DNA of 64,000 bases from Curtobacterium sp. BH-2-1-1 (GTDB lineage: Bacteria > Actinomycetota > Actinomycetes > Actinomycetales > Microbacteriaceae), in contig NZ_CP017580.1 of the NCBI RefSeq assembly GCF_001806325.1, positions 2,728,001 to 2,792,000 on the forward strand. Reading direction: 5' to 3'. Both the position numbers and the translations under genes were made by a program. Positions within the stretch are counted from its first letter, which is position 1. Each line of letters opens with the position of its first letter. Under the pieces are notes generated by a model. The model saw nothing but the letters and a program-made list of their open reading frames with translations. It ran no database searches and was not told the DNA's origin. Below are positions 33,477 through 41,094 of this stretch, in pieces.

Positions 33477-33486
33477 CGGGTCGGGG

Positions 33487-33786
33487 TCAGCTCTTCTCGC
33501 AGGCGATCCCGTCGCCGTCGGCGTCCATCTTCTTGTTCGCCGCGTACAGTGCGTCGTCCTTCTTCACCGTGCCCTTGAGCGCCCGGTACGTGACCTTGCC
33601 CTTCGAGGTGACGCGGTTCTTCGTGACGGACTTCTTCGCGATCCCGCCCGAGTACACCTTCTGCACGGCGGTGCAGTTCTTGTAGACGGTGGGGGCGGCC
33701 TGCGCGGTCGAGGCGCCGCCGACGACGGCGGTCGCAGCGAGCACGACGGTGGCGGCGGCGATGCTGAGGGTTCGGGTGATGTGCAC
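33487..33786 (-). CDS. Secreted Excalibur calcium-binding domain protein
   Basis: The first 30 residues form a signal peptide (TLSIAAATVVLAATAVVGG then STAQAA). The C-terminus has the Excalibur motif DADGDGIACE with DxDxDG calcium ligands, and a conserved YKNCTAVQKVY segment with two cysteines in the domain. Such domains are found on actinobacterial secreted proteins and nucleases. Start is GTG 33786 with TATCCT 6 nt upstream, so leaderless. It converges on cysE with a 10-bp gap. Confidence 0.87.
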   Translation of the reverse strand: MHITRTLSIAAATVVLAATAVVGGASTAQAAPTVYKNCTAVQKVYSGGIAKKSVTKNRVTSKGKVTYRALKGTVKKDDALYAANKKMDADGDGIACEKS

Positions 33787-33869
33787 GGCCTGAGGATAGT
33801 TCGGAACCGGGGCCTGCACGCACCCCAGAACGAGGTGCACCGTCGGCGGTCCGGTGCATGCTGGAGCAC

Positions 33870-34253
33870 ATGGACGGCGAGACGCTGCACGAGGTCGCGA
33901 TCCGCACCGCGATGGCCCTGCCCGCGGTGGCGGAGACCCAGCCCTTCGGCGAAGGCGCGTTCGTCTACAAGGTCGTCGGCAAGATGTTCGTGATGACGTC
34001 CGAGCTCCGCGGCGTGCCGATCGTGAACCTCAAGTGCGCGCCGCCCCACGGTGCCGCCCTGGTGCGCGACCACGCCGAGATCACCCCGGGCTGGCACATG
34101 AACAAGCAGCACTGGATCACGCTGTCACCCGGGGACGGCATCGACGAGACCCTGGTCGAGGACCTCGTCGGCAACGCGTACGACCTCGTCGTCGCGAAGC
34201 TGCCGCAGGCGAAGCGCCCGATCGACCCGGTGCGCCGGACGCAGCCGGACTGA
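33870..34253 (+). CDS. YjbR/MmcQ family protein
   Basis: The 127-residue protein has the YjbR fold pattern: TALHEVA-like start (MDGETLHEVAIRTAMALPAV), FVYKVVGKMFVMTS and the C-terminal HMNKQHWITLSPGDG. This family resembles DNA-binding or double-wing proteins but its role is unknown. An ATG at 33858 is also in frame. The start at 33870 is chosen because CATGCT lies 7 nt before it, as in neighbouring leaderless genes. Confidence 0.82.
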   Translation: MDGETLHEVAIRTAMALPAVAETQPFGEGAFVYKVVGKMFVMTSELRGVPIVNLKCAPPHGAALVRDHAEITPGWHMNKQHWITLSPGDGIDETLVEDLVGNAYDLVVAKLPQAKRPIDPVRRTQPD

Positions 34254-34278
34254 CCACGGCACGGCGGACCGCCCGCGC

Positions 34279-34944
34279 TCAGGCGGTCGCGCGCGCCAGG
34301 ACCTTCGACACGTCCCGGACGACCTTCGGCGCGAGCCCACCCGTCCCCGGGCCACCGGGACCCGTCCCGCGCCCCGACGACAGCACGGCCTGCGCCTGCT
34401 CGGGCGTCAGGCCCGTGAAGAGCTGGCCGATCGTGACGCCGTGGTCCGGTCGGTGGGTGACGACGACCGGGTCGCCGGGGGACACGGGCCCGGACCGCAC
34501 CACGCGGAGGTAGGCGCCGGGGCGGCCCTCCTCCGTGAACCGCTTGACCCACTTGTCCACCCGCATCCGGCGGGCGAAGGTGCCGCAGGGGATCCGCGGG
34601 ATCGTGACCTCGAGCTCGAGGGTCTCGCCGATCCGCCAGCGTTCCCCCGTCACGGCCCCGGTGACGTCGACGCCCGTCGTGCGCAGGTTCTCGCCGAACA
34701 GTCCCGGCGGGACGTCCCGGTCGAGCAGGTCCGCGAAGTACGCCGCGTCCTCGTCCGCGTAGGCGTACACCGCCTGGTCCTCGCCACCGTGGTGCTTCCG
34801 GTCCGCCTGCACGTCGGCGTACAGCCCGAGCGGACGGACCCGGACGGGGCCGTCGACGGGGCGCTTGTCGATCGCGGTGACCCCGATGGTGCCGGAGTCG
34901 GGCAGCAGGCGGTCGACGCGGCAGACGGCGGTGACGAGGGACAT
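34279..34944 (-). CDS. MOSC domain protein
   Basis: The 221-residue protein matches stand-alone MOSC proteins of the YiiM type: SGTIGVTAIDKRPVDGPVRV, then GGEDQAVYAYADEDAAYF, GLFGENLRTTGVDVT and IPRIPCGTFARRM with the conserved cysteine. MOSC proteins bind molybdenum cofactor and may reduce N-hydroxylated compounds. CAGGCT lies 6 nt before ATG 34944. It is convergent with the YjbR gene. Confidence 0.88.
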   Translation of the reverse strand: MSLVTAVCRVDRLLPDSGTIGVTAIDKRPVDGPVRVRPLGLYADVQADRKHHGGEDQAVYAYADEDAAYFADLLDRDVPPGLFGENLRTTGVDVTGAVTGERWRIGETLELEVTIPRIPCGTFARRMRVDKWVKRFTEEGRPGAYLRVVRSGPVSPGDPVVVTHRPDHGVTIGQLFTGLTPEQAQAVLSSGRGTGPGGPGTGGLAPKVVRDVSKVLARATA

Positions 34945-35055
34945 GCCCCCAGCCTGCCGCAGAACCCGCGCACGCAGAACTCGTTCGTGCAGAAGTGTGA
35001 CGATCCGGCTGTTCGTTCCGTCCCATCGGTGAGCACCCCGATGGAGGACCCCGTC

Positions 35056-35217
35056 ATGACCGACACCGCACCCGCAGCACACCTCGCGACCACCGCGCTC
35101 GTCCGCGTCGGGCACGAGCACGTCCTGGCGCAGGCACGCGTCCGGTCGCTGTCCGCGCGGCCCGTCGGCCCGATGAAGGTCCGCCGCACGCACGGACACC
35201 AGGCGCACACGGCCTGA
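35056..35217 (+). CDS. Small basic hypothetical protein (53 aa)
   Basis: It reads MTDTAPAAHLATTALVRVG to a basic tail (MKVRRTHGHQAHTA). GGAGGA lies 6 nt before ATG 35056. An in-frame ATG at 35041 is the alternative. It ends 56 bp before the ECF sigma gene and may share its transcript. No family was recognised. The coding status rests on the good ribosome site and position. Confidence 0.5.
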   Translation: MTDTAPAAHLATTALVRVGHEHVLAQARVRSLSARPVGPMKVRRTHGHQAHTA

Positions 35218-35273
35218 CGGCTCGACGGCACCGCACTCAGGAACCCCCGACCCCACACCAGTAGAAGGAAAGC

Positions 35274-35828
35274 GTGCACCACCAGCCCCTCACCGACCTC
35301 GACGACGCCGTCCTCGCTGGTCGATCGTCCGACGGCGACGTCCGGGCGTTCGAGGTCCTCATCCGGCGCCACACCCCCCTGCTCCGTGCCTACGCGCGCC
35401 GGACCCTCGGCTCGACCGACGAACTCGACGACGTCGTGCAGGAGACGTTCATCACCGCCTGGAACCAGCTCGACACGCTCCAGGACGGCGCCCGGGTCAA
35501 GGCGTGGCTCATGCGCATCCTCAGCCGGAAGTGCATCGACCGCATCCGGGCCCGGCGGTTCCACGACGACGTCACCGAGCTCGAAGTCGAGGCACCGGCG
35601 GACGACGCACCCGAACGCGTCGCCGAGGCCCGCTCCCGCGAGGAAGCGGTCGAGACGGCGCTCGCCGAACTGCCCGAGGCGCAGCGCCGCACGTGGGTGA
35701 TGAAGGAAGTGCTCGAGTACTCGTACGAGGCCATCGCGGAGGAACTGGACCTCCCGACCTCGACCGTCCGGGGACTGCTGTCCCGGGCGCGCAAGAACAT
35801 GATCCGTCTCATGGAGGGATGGCGATGA
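35274..35828 (+). CDS. ECF-type RNA polymerase sigma factor
   Basis: Region 2 is seen in LIRRHTPLLRAYARRTLGS and DVVQETFITAWNQLDTL. Region 4 helix-turn-helix is in YSYEAIAEELDLPTSTVRGLLSRAR. At 184 aa it has no extra C-terminal domain. GAAGGAAA precedes GTG 35274. It overlaps the next gene (Asp23 family) by ATGA, a conserved arrangement in which the partner may regulate the sigma factor. Confidence 0.93.
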   Translation: MHHQPLTDLDDAVLAGRSSDGDVRAFEVLIRRHTPLLRAYARRTLGSTDELDDVVQETFITAWNQLDTLQDGARVKAWLMRILSRKCIDRIRARRFHDDVTELEVEAPADDAPERVAEARSREEAVETALAELPEAQRRTWVMKEVLEYSYEAIAEELDLPTSTVRGLLSRARKNMIRLMEGWR

Positions 35829-36457
35829 CCGAACCCGATCCCGTCCGGCTCGACTCCCTCGAACCCGACGACCTCGACGGCCACACGATCGACGAGCTGG
35901 CCGACTACCTCGACGCCGGCATGCAGCCGGCCGACCCGAGCATCGACCACTCCGCCGCGTGCCAGAACGCCCTCGCCGCCATCGTGCGGCTCCGGCAGTC
36001 CTCGCTCGGCTCGCTCGAGGCCGCTGCCGAACAGGAAGCACCCGCCGACGAGTCGTGGATCAGCGGCGTGCTCGCGAACATCTCGCTCGAGGCACGCGCC
36101 GGCCGTGACGTCCCGCTCCGCCCGGCGGCGCCCACCGAACGCCCGGTCATGACCGAGGGCGCCATCCGCTCGCTCGTCCGGACCGCCGGCGACGCGGTGC
36201 CCGACGCGCTCATCGCACGGTGCACGCTCGAAGGGGACGTCACCGAGCTCGGCGCCCCGGTGCGCATCGTCGTCGAGATCGCCGTCCGCGCCGGGTCGAC
36301 GATCCAGCGCGTGGCGTCGGACATCCGCGAGACCGTCGCCGAGGTCCTCGCGACCGAGACCGACCTGCTCGTCGAGTCCGTGGACGTCGTGGTGCGCGAC
36401 CTGCTGCCACCGTCCGACGACGAGCCGGGCCCCGACGCCGAGGAGGAACGAGCATGA
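35825..36457 (+). CDS. Asp23/Gls24 family protein with anti-sigma-like N-terminus
   Basis: Residues ~90-190 match the Asp23/Gls24 alkaline-shock domain (ELGAPVRIVVEIAVRAGSTI, ETVAEVLATETDLLVESVDV). The N-terminal ~60 residues (HTIDELADYLDAGMQPADPS, then HSAACQNAL) resemble anti-sigma regulators, with His and Cys but no full HxxxCxxC zinc motif. It is coupled to the sigma gene by ATGA, so it may both sense envelope stress and hold the sigma factor. No membrane span is evident. Confidence 0.8.
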   Translation: MTEPDPVRLDSLEPDDLDGHTIDELADYLDAGMQPADPSIDHSAACQNALAAIVRLRQSSLGSLEAAAEQEAPADESWISGVLANISLEARAGRDVPLRPAAPTERPVMTEGAIRSLVRTAGDAVPDALIARCTLEGDVTELGAPVRIVVEIAVRAGSTIQRVASDIRETVAEVLATETDLLVESVDVVVRDLLPPSDDEPGPDAEEERA

Positions 36458-36762
36458 GCAGCCACGACGAGACCTTCGCCGCGATCGAGGCAGCGGTCGT
36501 CGCGGTCCCCGGGGTCGCCGAGCTCTACCGGGCACGCCCGACGCTCGGCAGCGCGGTCGGTGCCGCCAAGAACCTCGCGACCCGCACCACGGTCGCGCGC
36601 GTGGTGCTCGACGACGACGTCCTCCGCATCGTGATCGGGACCGACGGTTCCGTCCCGGCACCCGAGACGGCACGCGCGGCACACCTCGCGGCGCTCGCCG
36701 CCGCGACCGAGCACGGCCTGCCGCTCAGCCGGGTCGACGTGCGGATCGCGCGCGTCGGCTGA
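36454..36762 (+). CDS. Small Asp23-associated hypothetical protein
   Basis: The 102-residue protein begins MSSHDETFAAIEAAVVAVPG and has a beta-rich centre (TTVARVVLDDDVLRIVIGTD) followed by an Ala-rich helix. It resembles small partner proteins found after Asp23 in actinobacterial operons and may have an Asp23-like fold. GAGGAACGAGC precedes ATG 36454, which overlaps the Asp23 stop (ATGA). An R1 repeat follows. The function is unknown. Confidence 0.72.
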   Translation: MSSHDETFAAIEAAVVAVPGVAELYRARPTLGSAVGAAKNLATRTTVARVVLDDDVLRIVIGTDGSVPAPETARAAHLAALAAATEHGLPLSRVDVRIARVG

Positions 36763-36780
36763 CGCACCCGCCTGCGGTTC

Positions 36781-36815
36781 GGGAGGGACGGCGCGGGCCC
36801 GCGCCGCGCCTCCCG
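36781..36815. repeat. R1 repeat between convergent sigma operon and ltrA
   Basis: GGGAGGG...GGCGCGGGCC pairs with GCGCCGCGCCTCCC in an imperfect stem. It starts 19 bp after the small Asp23-operon gene and lies before the end of the convergent ltrA gene. Confidence 0.65.
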
Positions 36816-36862
36816 TCCGTCAGCCGGTCACCGTCACCGGCTCGCTCACGTCCGCCTGCGGG

Positions 36863-38011
36863 TCACGGTCGCCGGTCGGGGACCTCCAGCACGACGACCA
36901 CGGCGGCGACGAGCAGTGCCGTCGCCACGAGGGACACCGACGGCACGGCGATGCTCGCGAGCACCGCGAGCGCGAGTGCCACGACGACGACGTTCCAGCC
37001 GAGGCTGAGGGACGGCCGGAGCGCCAGCGCCCAGATCGACAGCACGAACAACGCGACCGGCACGGCGATCGTGGCGGCGACGGTCGCGTGCGACAGGTCG
37101 GCCTCGCCCGCGTCGGCGCTCACCGCGACCTCGATCCCCGCCGGGAGTGCCCCGGCGGCGGCGAAGACCAGGTAGTGGCCGTAGCCGAACAGGAGCGCGG
37201 TCGGCAGGGACCGGATGTGGTCGTGCTGCTCGCGGGAGAAGTAGATCCACCACAGTCCGGCGACGATCACGAGCCCGCACGCCGCCAGCACGAGGAGCGA
37301 CCCGAGATGGTCAGCGTGCGCGATGCCGTCGATGACCGCGTTCGCCGAGGCCACGAGCCCCTCGCCGAGGACGATCAGCGTGAAGAGGGAGTACCGCTCC
37401 GCGATGTGCCGGGTGTGCCACGGGGTGGTCTGCGTGCCGGCCTCGGCGAACGGCGGGACGAGGACCTCGAGCAGGATGAGCACCGGGATCACACCCCACG
37501 AGACGCCGTCCGGCAGCAGGAGCGCGAGCACCCAGAGCACCTGCACGACGACGATGCCGCCGGCGTACCGAAGTGCGGTCCGCCGGTACTCCGACGACGA
37601 CGCGGCGACCCGGAGCCACTGCCCGACGAGGGCGAGCCGCATGATGACGTAGCCGAGCACGACGACCGTGGTCGACCCCTCGACCATCGCGGCGTGCACC
37701 CCGGCGGCGAGCACGAGCACCCCCGCCATCTGCACGAAGGTCATCACGCGGTAGAGCCAGTCGTCGGTGTCGAACGAGGTGGCGAACCAGGTGAAGTTGA
37801 GCCACGCCCACCAGATCGCGAAGAAGACGAAGGCGTACGCGAGGACGGCCGACGAGACGTGCCCCTCGACCTCGATCTCGTGCAGGTTCGTCGCGGCGAA
37901 CCCGACGGCGACCACGAAGACGAGGTCGAAGAGGAGCTCGAGGGGGCTGGCCGCGCGGTGTGCCTCGGTGGGGTCGCGGGGTGCCATGCGGCGGAGTCCG
38001 ATGGTGGTCAC
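36863..38011 (-). CDS. ltrA: Low temperature requirement protein A (LtrA) family membrane protein
   Basis: The protein has about ten hydrophobic spans. The LtrA signature SPLELLFDLVFVVAVGFAAT is near residue 20, followed by FAIWWAWLNFTWFATSFDT and RYSLFTLIVLGEGLVAS. The family is named from cold-sensitive Listeria mutants; molecular function is unknown. The start GTG 38011 gives 382 aa and has a TAGGCA element 7 nt upstream. An ATG at 37987 lacks any Shine-Dalgarno. A strong hairpin lies just upstream. Confidence 0.85.
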   Translation of the reverse strand: MTTIGLRRMAPRDPTEAHRAASPLELLFDLVFVVAVGFAATNLHEIEVEGHVSSAVLAYAFVFFAIWWAWLNFTWFATSFDTDDWLYRVMTFVQMAGVLVLAAGVHAAMVEGSTTVVVLGYVIMRLALVGQWLRVAASSSEYRRTALRYAGGIVVVQVLWVLALLLPDGVSWGVIPVLILLEVLVPPFAEAGTQTTPWHTRHIAERYSLFTLIVLGEGLVASANAVIDGIAHADHLGSLLVLAACGLVIVAGLWWIYFSREQHDHIRSLPTALLFGYGHYLVFAAAGALPAGIEVAVSADAGEADLSHATVAATIAVPVALFVLSIWALALRPSLSLGWNVVVVALALAVLASIAVPSVSLVATALLVAAVVVVLEVPDRRP

Positions 38012-38025
38012 CTGCGTATGCCTAC

Positions 38026-38068
38026 ACGACGAACGACCCCGGGTGCAGGACCCGGGGTCGTTCGTCGT
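38026..38068 (-). terminator. Strong terminator hairpin of the transglycosylase gene
   Basis: An exact 18-bp inverted repeat (ACGACGAACGACCCCGGG and its complement) surrounds a 7-nt loop. It lies 17 bp after the transglycosylase stop on the minus strand. It also ends 14 bp before the ltrA start, insulating the two genes. Confidence 0.82.
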
Positions 38069-38085
38069 GCGTGCCTGGCGTCGGC

Positions 38086-38949
38086 TCAGTAGAAGTTCGA
38101 CGCCTGCGAGTGCGACCACGCGGCGCACGGGGTGCCGTACGCGTCGCTGATGTACTGCAGGCCCCAGGTGATCTGGGTGGTCGCGTTCGTCCGCCAGTCG
38201 GACGCGATCGTGGCCATCTTCGACCCGGGGAGCGCCTGCGGGATGCCGGTCGCGCCGCCGTTCGCGTTGACGGCCTGGTAGTTCCAGCCGGACTCCTTGG
38301 TCCACAGGTTGTCGAGGCACTGGAACTGGTCGGAACCCCAGCCGTACTTCGACGAGGCGAGCGAGCTCGCGGTCGCCTTGGCACCCTCGACCGTGTTCGC
38401 GGCGGCCTGCTTGCGCGCGGCCTCGGCGGCTGCTGCCCGTTCGGCAGCGGCGCGCTTCGCTGCGGCGACAGCGGCGGCCTTCGCGTCGGCGTCCCGCTTG
38501 TCCTGCGCGGCGCTGGCGTCCGCGACCGCCGTCGTGGCGTCGACCGTCGAGGAGATCCTCGAGGTCAGTGCCGCGCCGGAGAGCTTCCGGTAGTCGTCGA
38601 GCGCGTCGATGCGGCGCTCGAGGACGCCGGTGTCGGTCTTCTCGTTCGCCGAGTCGGCGATCGTCTCCGCCGTGGCGATGGTCGCCGCGGCCTGGGCGCG
38701 GTCGAGCGCGGTCCCGGCGAGCGCCGGTGCCGCGGTCGCGCTGGCGGTCGGCATACCGAGGGCCTCGCCGATCGCGGGTTGCGTGCCGACGGTGGCGATG
38801 CCTCCGGAGACCGCGAGGACGGCGGCCCCGCCCACGATGAGCGTGGTGGGGCGGCGGAGCGCGCGGCGGAGGCGCCGGTTGGGGGAGTTCAGGGCCTCAC
38901 GTCGGGTCGAGGCGGTGGTGGTGGGGAGGTCGGTGTTGCGTCCTGTCAT
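38086..38949 (-). CDS. Secreted/anchored lytic transglycosylase-like protein
   Basis: The C-terminal ~85 residues form an SLT/Rpf-like lysozyme fold with the catalytic glutamate in LWTKESGWNYQAVN, then GATGIPQALPGSKMA and ITWGLQYISDAYG. Residues ~35-55 form a membrane span or signal (TTLIVGGAAVLAVSGGIATV). A long Ala/Lys/Arg-rich coiled-coil linker follows (residues ~145-190). It likely cleaves peptidoglycan outside the cell during growth or resuscitation. The ATG start is at 38949. A GTAAC direct repeat about 260 bp upstream could be an MtrA site. Confidence 0.87.
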   Translation of the reverse strand: MTGRNTDLPTTTASTRREALNSPNRRLRRALRRPTTLIVGGAAVLAVSGGIATVGTQPAIGEALGMPTASATAAPALAGTALDRAQAAATIATAETIADSANEKTDTGVLERRIDALDDYRKLSGAALTSRISSTVDATTAVADASAAQDKRDADAKAAAVAAAKRAAAERAAAAEAARKQAAANTVEGAKATASSLASSKYGWGSDQFQCLDNLWTKESGWNYQAVNANGGATGIPQALPGSKMATIASDWRTNATTQITWGLQYISDAYGTPCAAWSHSQASNFY

Positions 38950-39233
38950 CGATTCCGGTGGTCGGCCGACTCGTGGTGCGTGACTCGTGACGCTGCACGC
39001 GGGGTGGGGGAGCGCGCAGGGGTGCGGATGAACGAGACGTCCGTCGTCAGGAGTTCGCGAGCCGGGGGAGGACCGGACGGTGGTGTGGGGCCCGTCCGTC
39101 CGCCGACGGGTGACCGTGGGGTGGCCGCCGCTGGGCGAAGCCGCCACGATGACCGGTGTTGCTGGGTGCACCGTCCAGTTTGTCTGGCAGAACCGTCCGT
39201 CCACCCGTTGGTAACGGTTCGGTAACGGGCGGA
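38950..39233. other. 284-bp intergenic region upstream of the transglycosylase
   Basis: No gene is supported here. It contains a GTAAC-N6-GTAAC direct repeat at 39211-39226 next to the MarR gene end. The long leader between that site and the transglycosylase ATG shows no recognisable riboswitch core. Confidence 0.5.
39211..39226. promoter_or_regulatory. GTAAC-N6-GTAAC direct repeat (MtrA- or GlnR-like site)
   Basis: GTAACGGTTCGGTAAC fits the direct-repeat form bound by actinobacterial MtrA, which controls cell-wall hydrolase and rpf genes; the related GlnR motif is an alternative. It lies about 260 bp upstream of the transglycosylase ATG. Confidence 0.4.
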
Positions 39234-39695
39234 TCAGGCCCGGGAGGTGTGAGCTTCCTGGGTGCGCTCGCCCTGCGCGACGCGTTCGAGGGCGTCGAGC
39301 GCGGCGGCGATGGCGTCGACGTCGGTGTCGGGCAGTTCGGCGATGAGCTCGGCGACGATGCCGGTGCGGGTGGAACGGGCTCGCTCGACCGCTGCGATGC
39401 CCTCGGGGGTGGCCGTCACCATGAACGCCCGACCGTCCCGGGGGTCCGCCTCGCGCTCGATGAACCCGCGCTGCTCGAGCTCGGTCAGGATGCGGGTCAT
39501 CGTCGGCTTCGTGACGACCTCGATCCGCGACAGGTCGCCCGGGCGCAGGGGTCCCTCGCGCTGGATCGTCGCCAGCGCCGAGACGATGCCGTACCCGAGC
39601 GAGGCCGAGTCAGTGCGGGCCCGCCGGTTGATCCGGCCGACCGCCGCGGCGAGGCGCGCGGCGATCTCGGTACGGTCCGGCTGGCGGTGGCTCAT
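39234..39695 (-). CDS. MarR family transcriptional regulator
   Basis: The 153-residue winged helix protein has GPLRPGDLSRIEVVTKPTMT and the wing GFIEREADPRDGRAFMVTAT, as in MarR. Helices at both ends mediate dimerisation. It could respond to aromatic or drug-like ligands. No adjacent target is obvious, as it lies alone between the transglycosylase and GntR genes. CGGAGC precedes the ATG at 39695. Confidence 0.9.
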   Translation of the reverse strand: MSHRQPDRTEIAARLAAAVGRINRRARTDSASLGYGIVSALATIQREGPLRPGDLSRIEVVTKPTMTRILTELEQRGFIEREADPRDGRAFMVTATPEGIAAVERARSTRTGIVAELIAELPDTDVDAIAAALDALERVAQGERTQEAHTSRA

Positions 39696-39813
39696 ACGGT
39701 GCTCCGGGTCGCTCGACGGGGTGGTCGGGGCGATGCTACCGGCTCGTCGGACGGTGTGACTGGGAGCGTCGCGCGGGTCGCCGTGGTGTCGCCGTGTGCT
39801 GTGGCGGACGGAG

Positions 39814-39845
39814 CACGCCCGCCTCGCGAGGGCGAGACGGGCGTG
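39814..39845 (-). terminator. Hairpin terminator after the GntR gene
   Basis: CACGCCCGCCTCGC and GCGAGACGGGCGTG pair with one mismatch around a 4-nt loop. It lies 26 bp beyond the GntR stop on the minus strand. No T-tract is present. Confidence 0.65.
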
Positions 39846-39870
39846 TTCCTGTACGGGCGCTCAGGCGGGG

Positions 39871-40521
39871 TCAGCGTTTCTCGCCGGGGAGCAGGTGGAT
39901 CGCCTCGGTCGCGAGCTCTGCCTCGATGTTGTCCCCGGACGCGGTGGCCTCACGCAGACGGCGGAAGTCGGCCGTCATCTGGTCCCAGTCGACGAGCTCG
40001 TCGAGGTTCGGCAGCCGCAGTCGGAACGCGAGGCCGTCCATGGTGTCCCGGCAGACACGCTGGAGGTTCTGGTTGCCGCACTCCTCGACGTAGCGGGCGA
40101 ACACGGCGAGGGCGTCACGGTTCACCGCAGCGACGTCGTGCGACTCGTAGTCCGCGATCGTGGCGTCGAGCTGGGCGAGGATCTTCTTCTTCGCGCTCGC
40201 ACCGAGGCGCGGGACCGCCAGCCGCACGACCCCGCCGAACAGGACGCCCAGGGTCTGCAGCGCCTCGACCACCTCGGTCGGGTCCGGCGTGGTGACGCGG
40301 GTGTAGCGGTTCGGCGCCATCTCGATCAGGCCGGCGCGTGCGAGCTGGCTCAGTGCTTCGCGGATCGGGGTGCGGGAGACGCCGAGCCAGGCGATGAGCT
40401 CGTCGTCGTTGAGCCGCTCGCCGGGCTCGAGCGTGCCGTCCATGATCGCGGCGTGGATCTTGAGCCGGACGGTGTCGCGGAGCAGCTGGTGCTCGGTCGG
40501 TGCACTGCTGGGGACCGGCAT
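39871..40521 (-). CDS. GntR family (FadR-type) transcriptional regulator
   Basis: The N-terminal winged helix has LRDTVRLKIHAAIMDGTLEPG and LGVSRTPIREALSQLARAGL, typical of GntR. The C-terminal ~140 residues form the all-helical FCD-like ligand domain. Ligands for this subfamily are often carboxylates. At 216 aa it is normal. It is not linked to an obvious operon. A possible operator TTCAC-N12-GTGAA lies at 40581-40604, upstream of its start. Confidence 0.88.
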   Translation of the reverse strand: MPVPSSAPTEHQLLRDTVRLKIHAAIMDGTLEPGERLNDDELIAWLGVSRTPIREALSQLARAGLIEMAPNRYTRVTTPDPTEVVEALQTLGVLFGGVVRLAVPRLGASAKKKILAQLDATIADYESHDVAAVNRDALAVFARYVEECGNQNLQRVCRDTMDGLAFRLRLPNLDELVDWDQMTADFRRLREATASGDNIEAELATEAIHLLPGEKR

Positions 40522-40580
40522 GCGGGTTCCTCCGGGATCGTGGCGTCGGCGGGCGTCCCACCGGTCGGTGCGGACGCACG

Positions 40581-40604
40581 GTTCACCGTACCTGATATGT
40601 GAAC
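40581..40604. promoter_or_regulatory. Candidate GntR operator (GTTCAC-N12-GTGAAC)
   Basis: Perfect 6-bp arms 60-83 bp upstream of the GntR ATG overlap a TATCAG-like promoter element on the minus strand. The spacing is wide for GntR sites, so confidence is low. Confidence 0.3.
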
Positions 40605-40629
40605 GGTGTCCCTGTCGGCTCGGAGCGTG

Positions 40630-41094
40630 TCAGTCGTGGGGGTGGAGCAGCCGGAGGGTCACCGGGTCCTCGGAGCCGTCGTACCAGCGGTCGAGGACGG
40701 CCCGGAACGGCTCCGGGTCGGCGGCGGCCGCGGCGAACAGGGTCATGGACGACCGGAGCTTCAGCGCGTCGATGCCCCCGAGCAGGTCGTCGGCGGTCCG
40801 GGCCGGGGCGGACTCCGCCGCACGGGTCGCCTCGAGCAGCCGCGGGCCGAGGACGGGGTGGTCGAGGTACGCCCGGGTCTCGTCGAGGCCGTCGAGTGCG
40901 TACCGCTGCGCGGTGGGCGAGCGGCCGAGCCCGGCGAGCTGGGGGAACACGAACCACATCCAGTGCGACGACTTCCGGCCGCGCCGCAGCTCGGCGAGCG
41001 CGGTGTCGTGCACACACTGCTGCGCGCGGACGAACCGGTCGAGGTCGAACCGGTCCGTGCCGTGCTGGTCCGTGTCGTGCCGATCGACGCTCAC
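40630..41094 (-). CDS. DUF1810 family protein
   Basis: The 154-residue protein matches DUF1810: FDLDRFVRAQQCVHDTALAE, then GRKSSHWMWFVFPQLAGLG, the family signature, and DDLLGGIDALKLRSSMTLF. The biochemical role is unknown; a macrodomain-like or calpastatin-like annotation has been used elsewhere. GTG 41094 overlaps the DUF2071 stop. It is the last gene of a three-gene unit. Confidence 0.88.
   Translation of the reverse strand: MSVDRHDTDQHGTDRFDLDRFVRAQQCVHDTALAELRRGRKSSHWMWFVFPQLAGLGRSPTAQRYALDGLDETRAYLDHPVLGPRLLEATRAAESAPARTADDLLGGIDALKLRSSMTLFAAAAADPEPFRAVLDRWYDGSEDPVTLRLLHPHD

Noticed and set aside
38950..39233. c-di-AMP (ydaO-type) riboswitch before the transglycosylase
   Set aside because: The long leader and Rpf-like target suggested it, but the conserved GGTAACCCGGGGAA-type core is absent on either strand.
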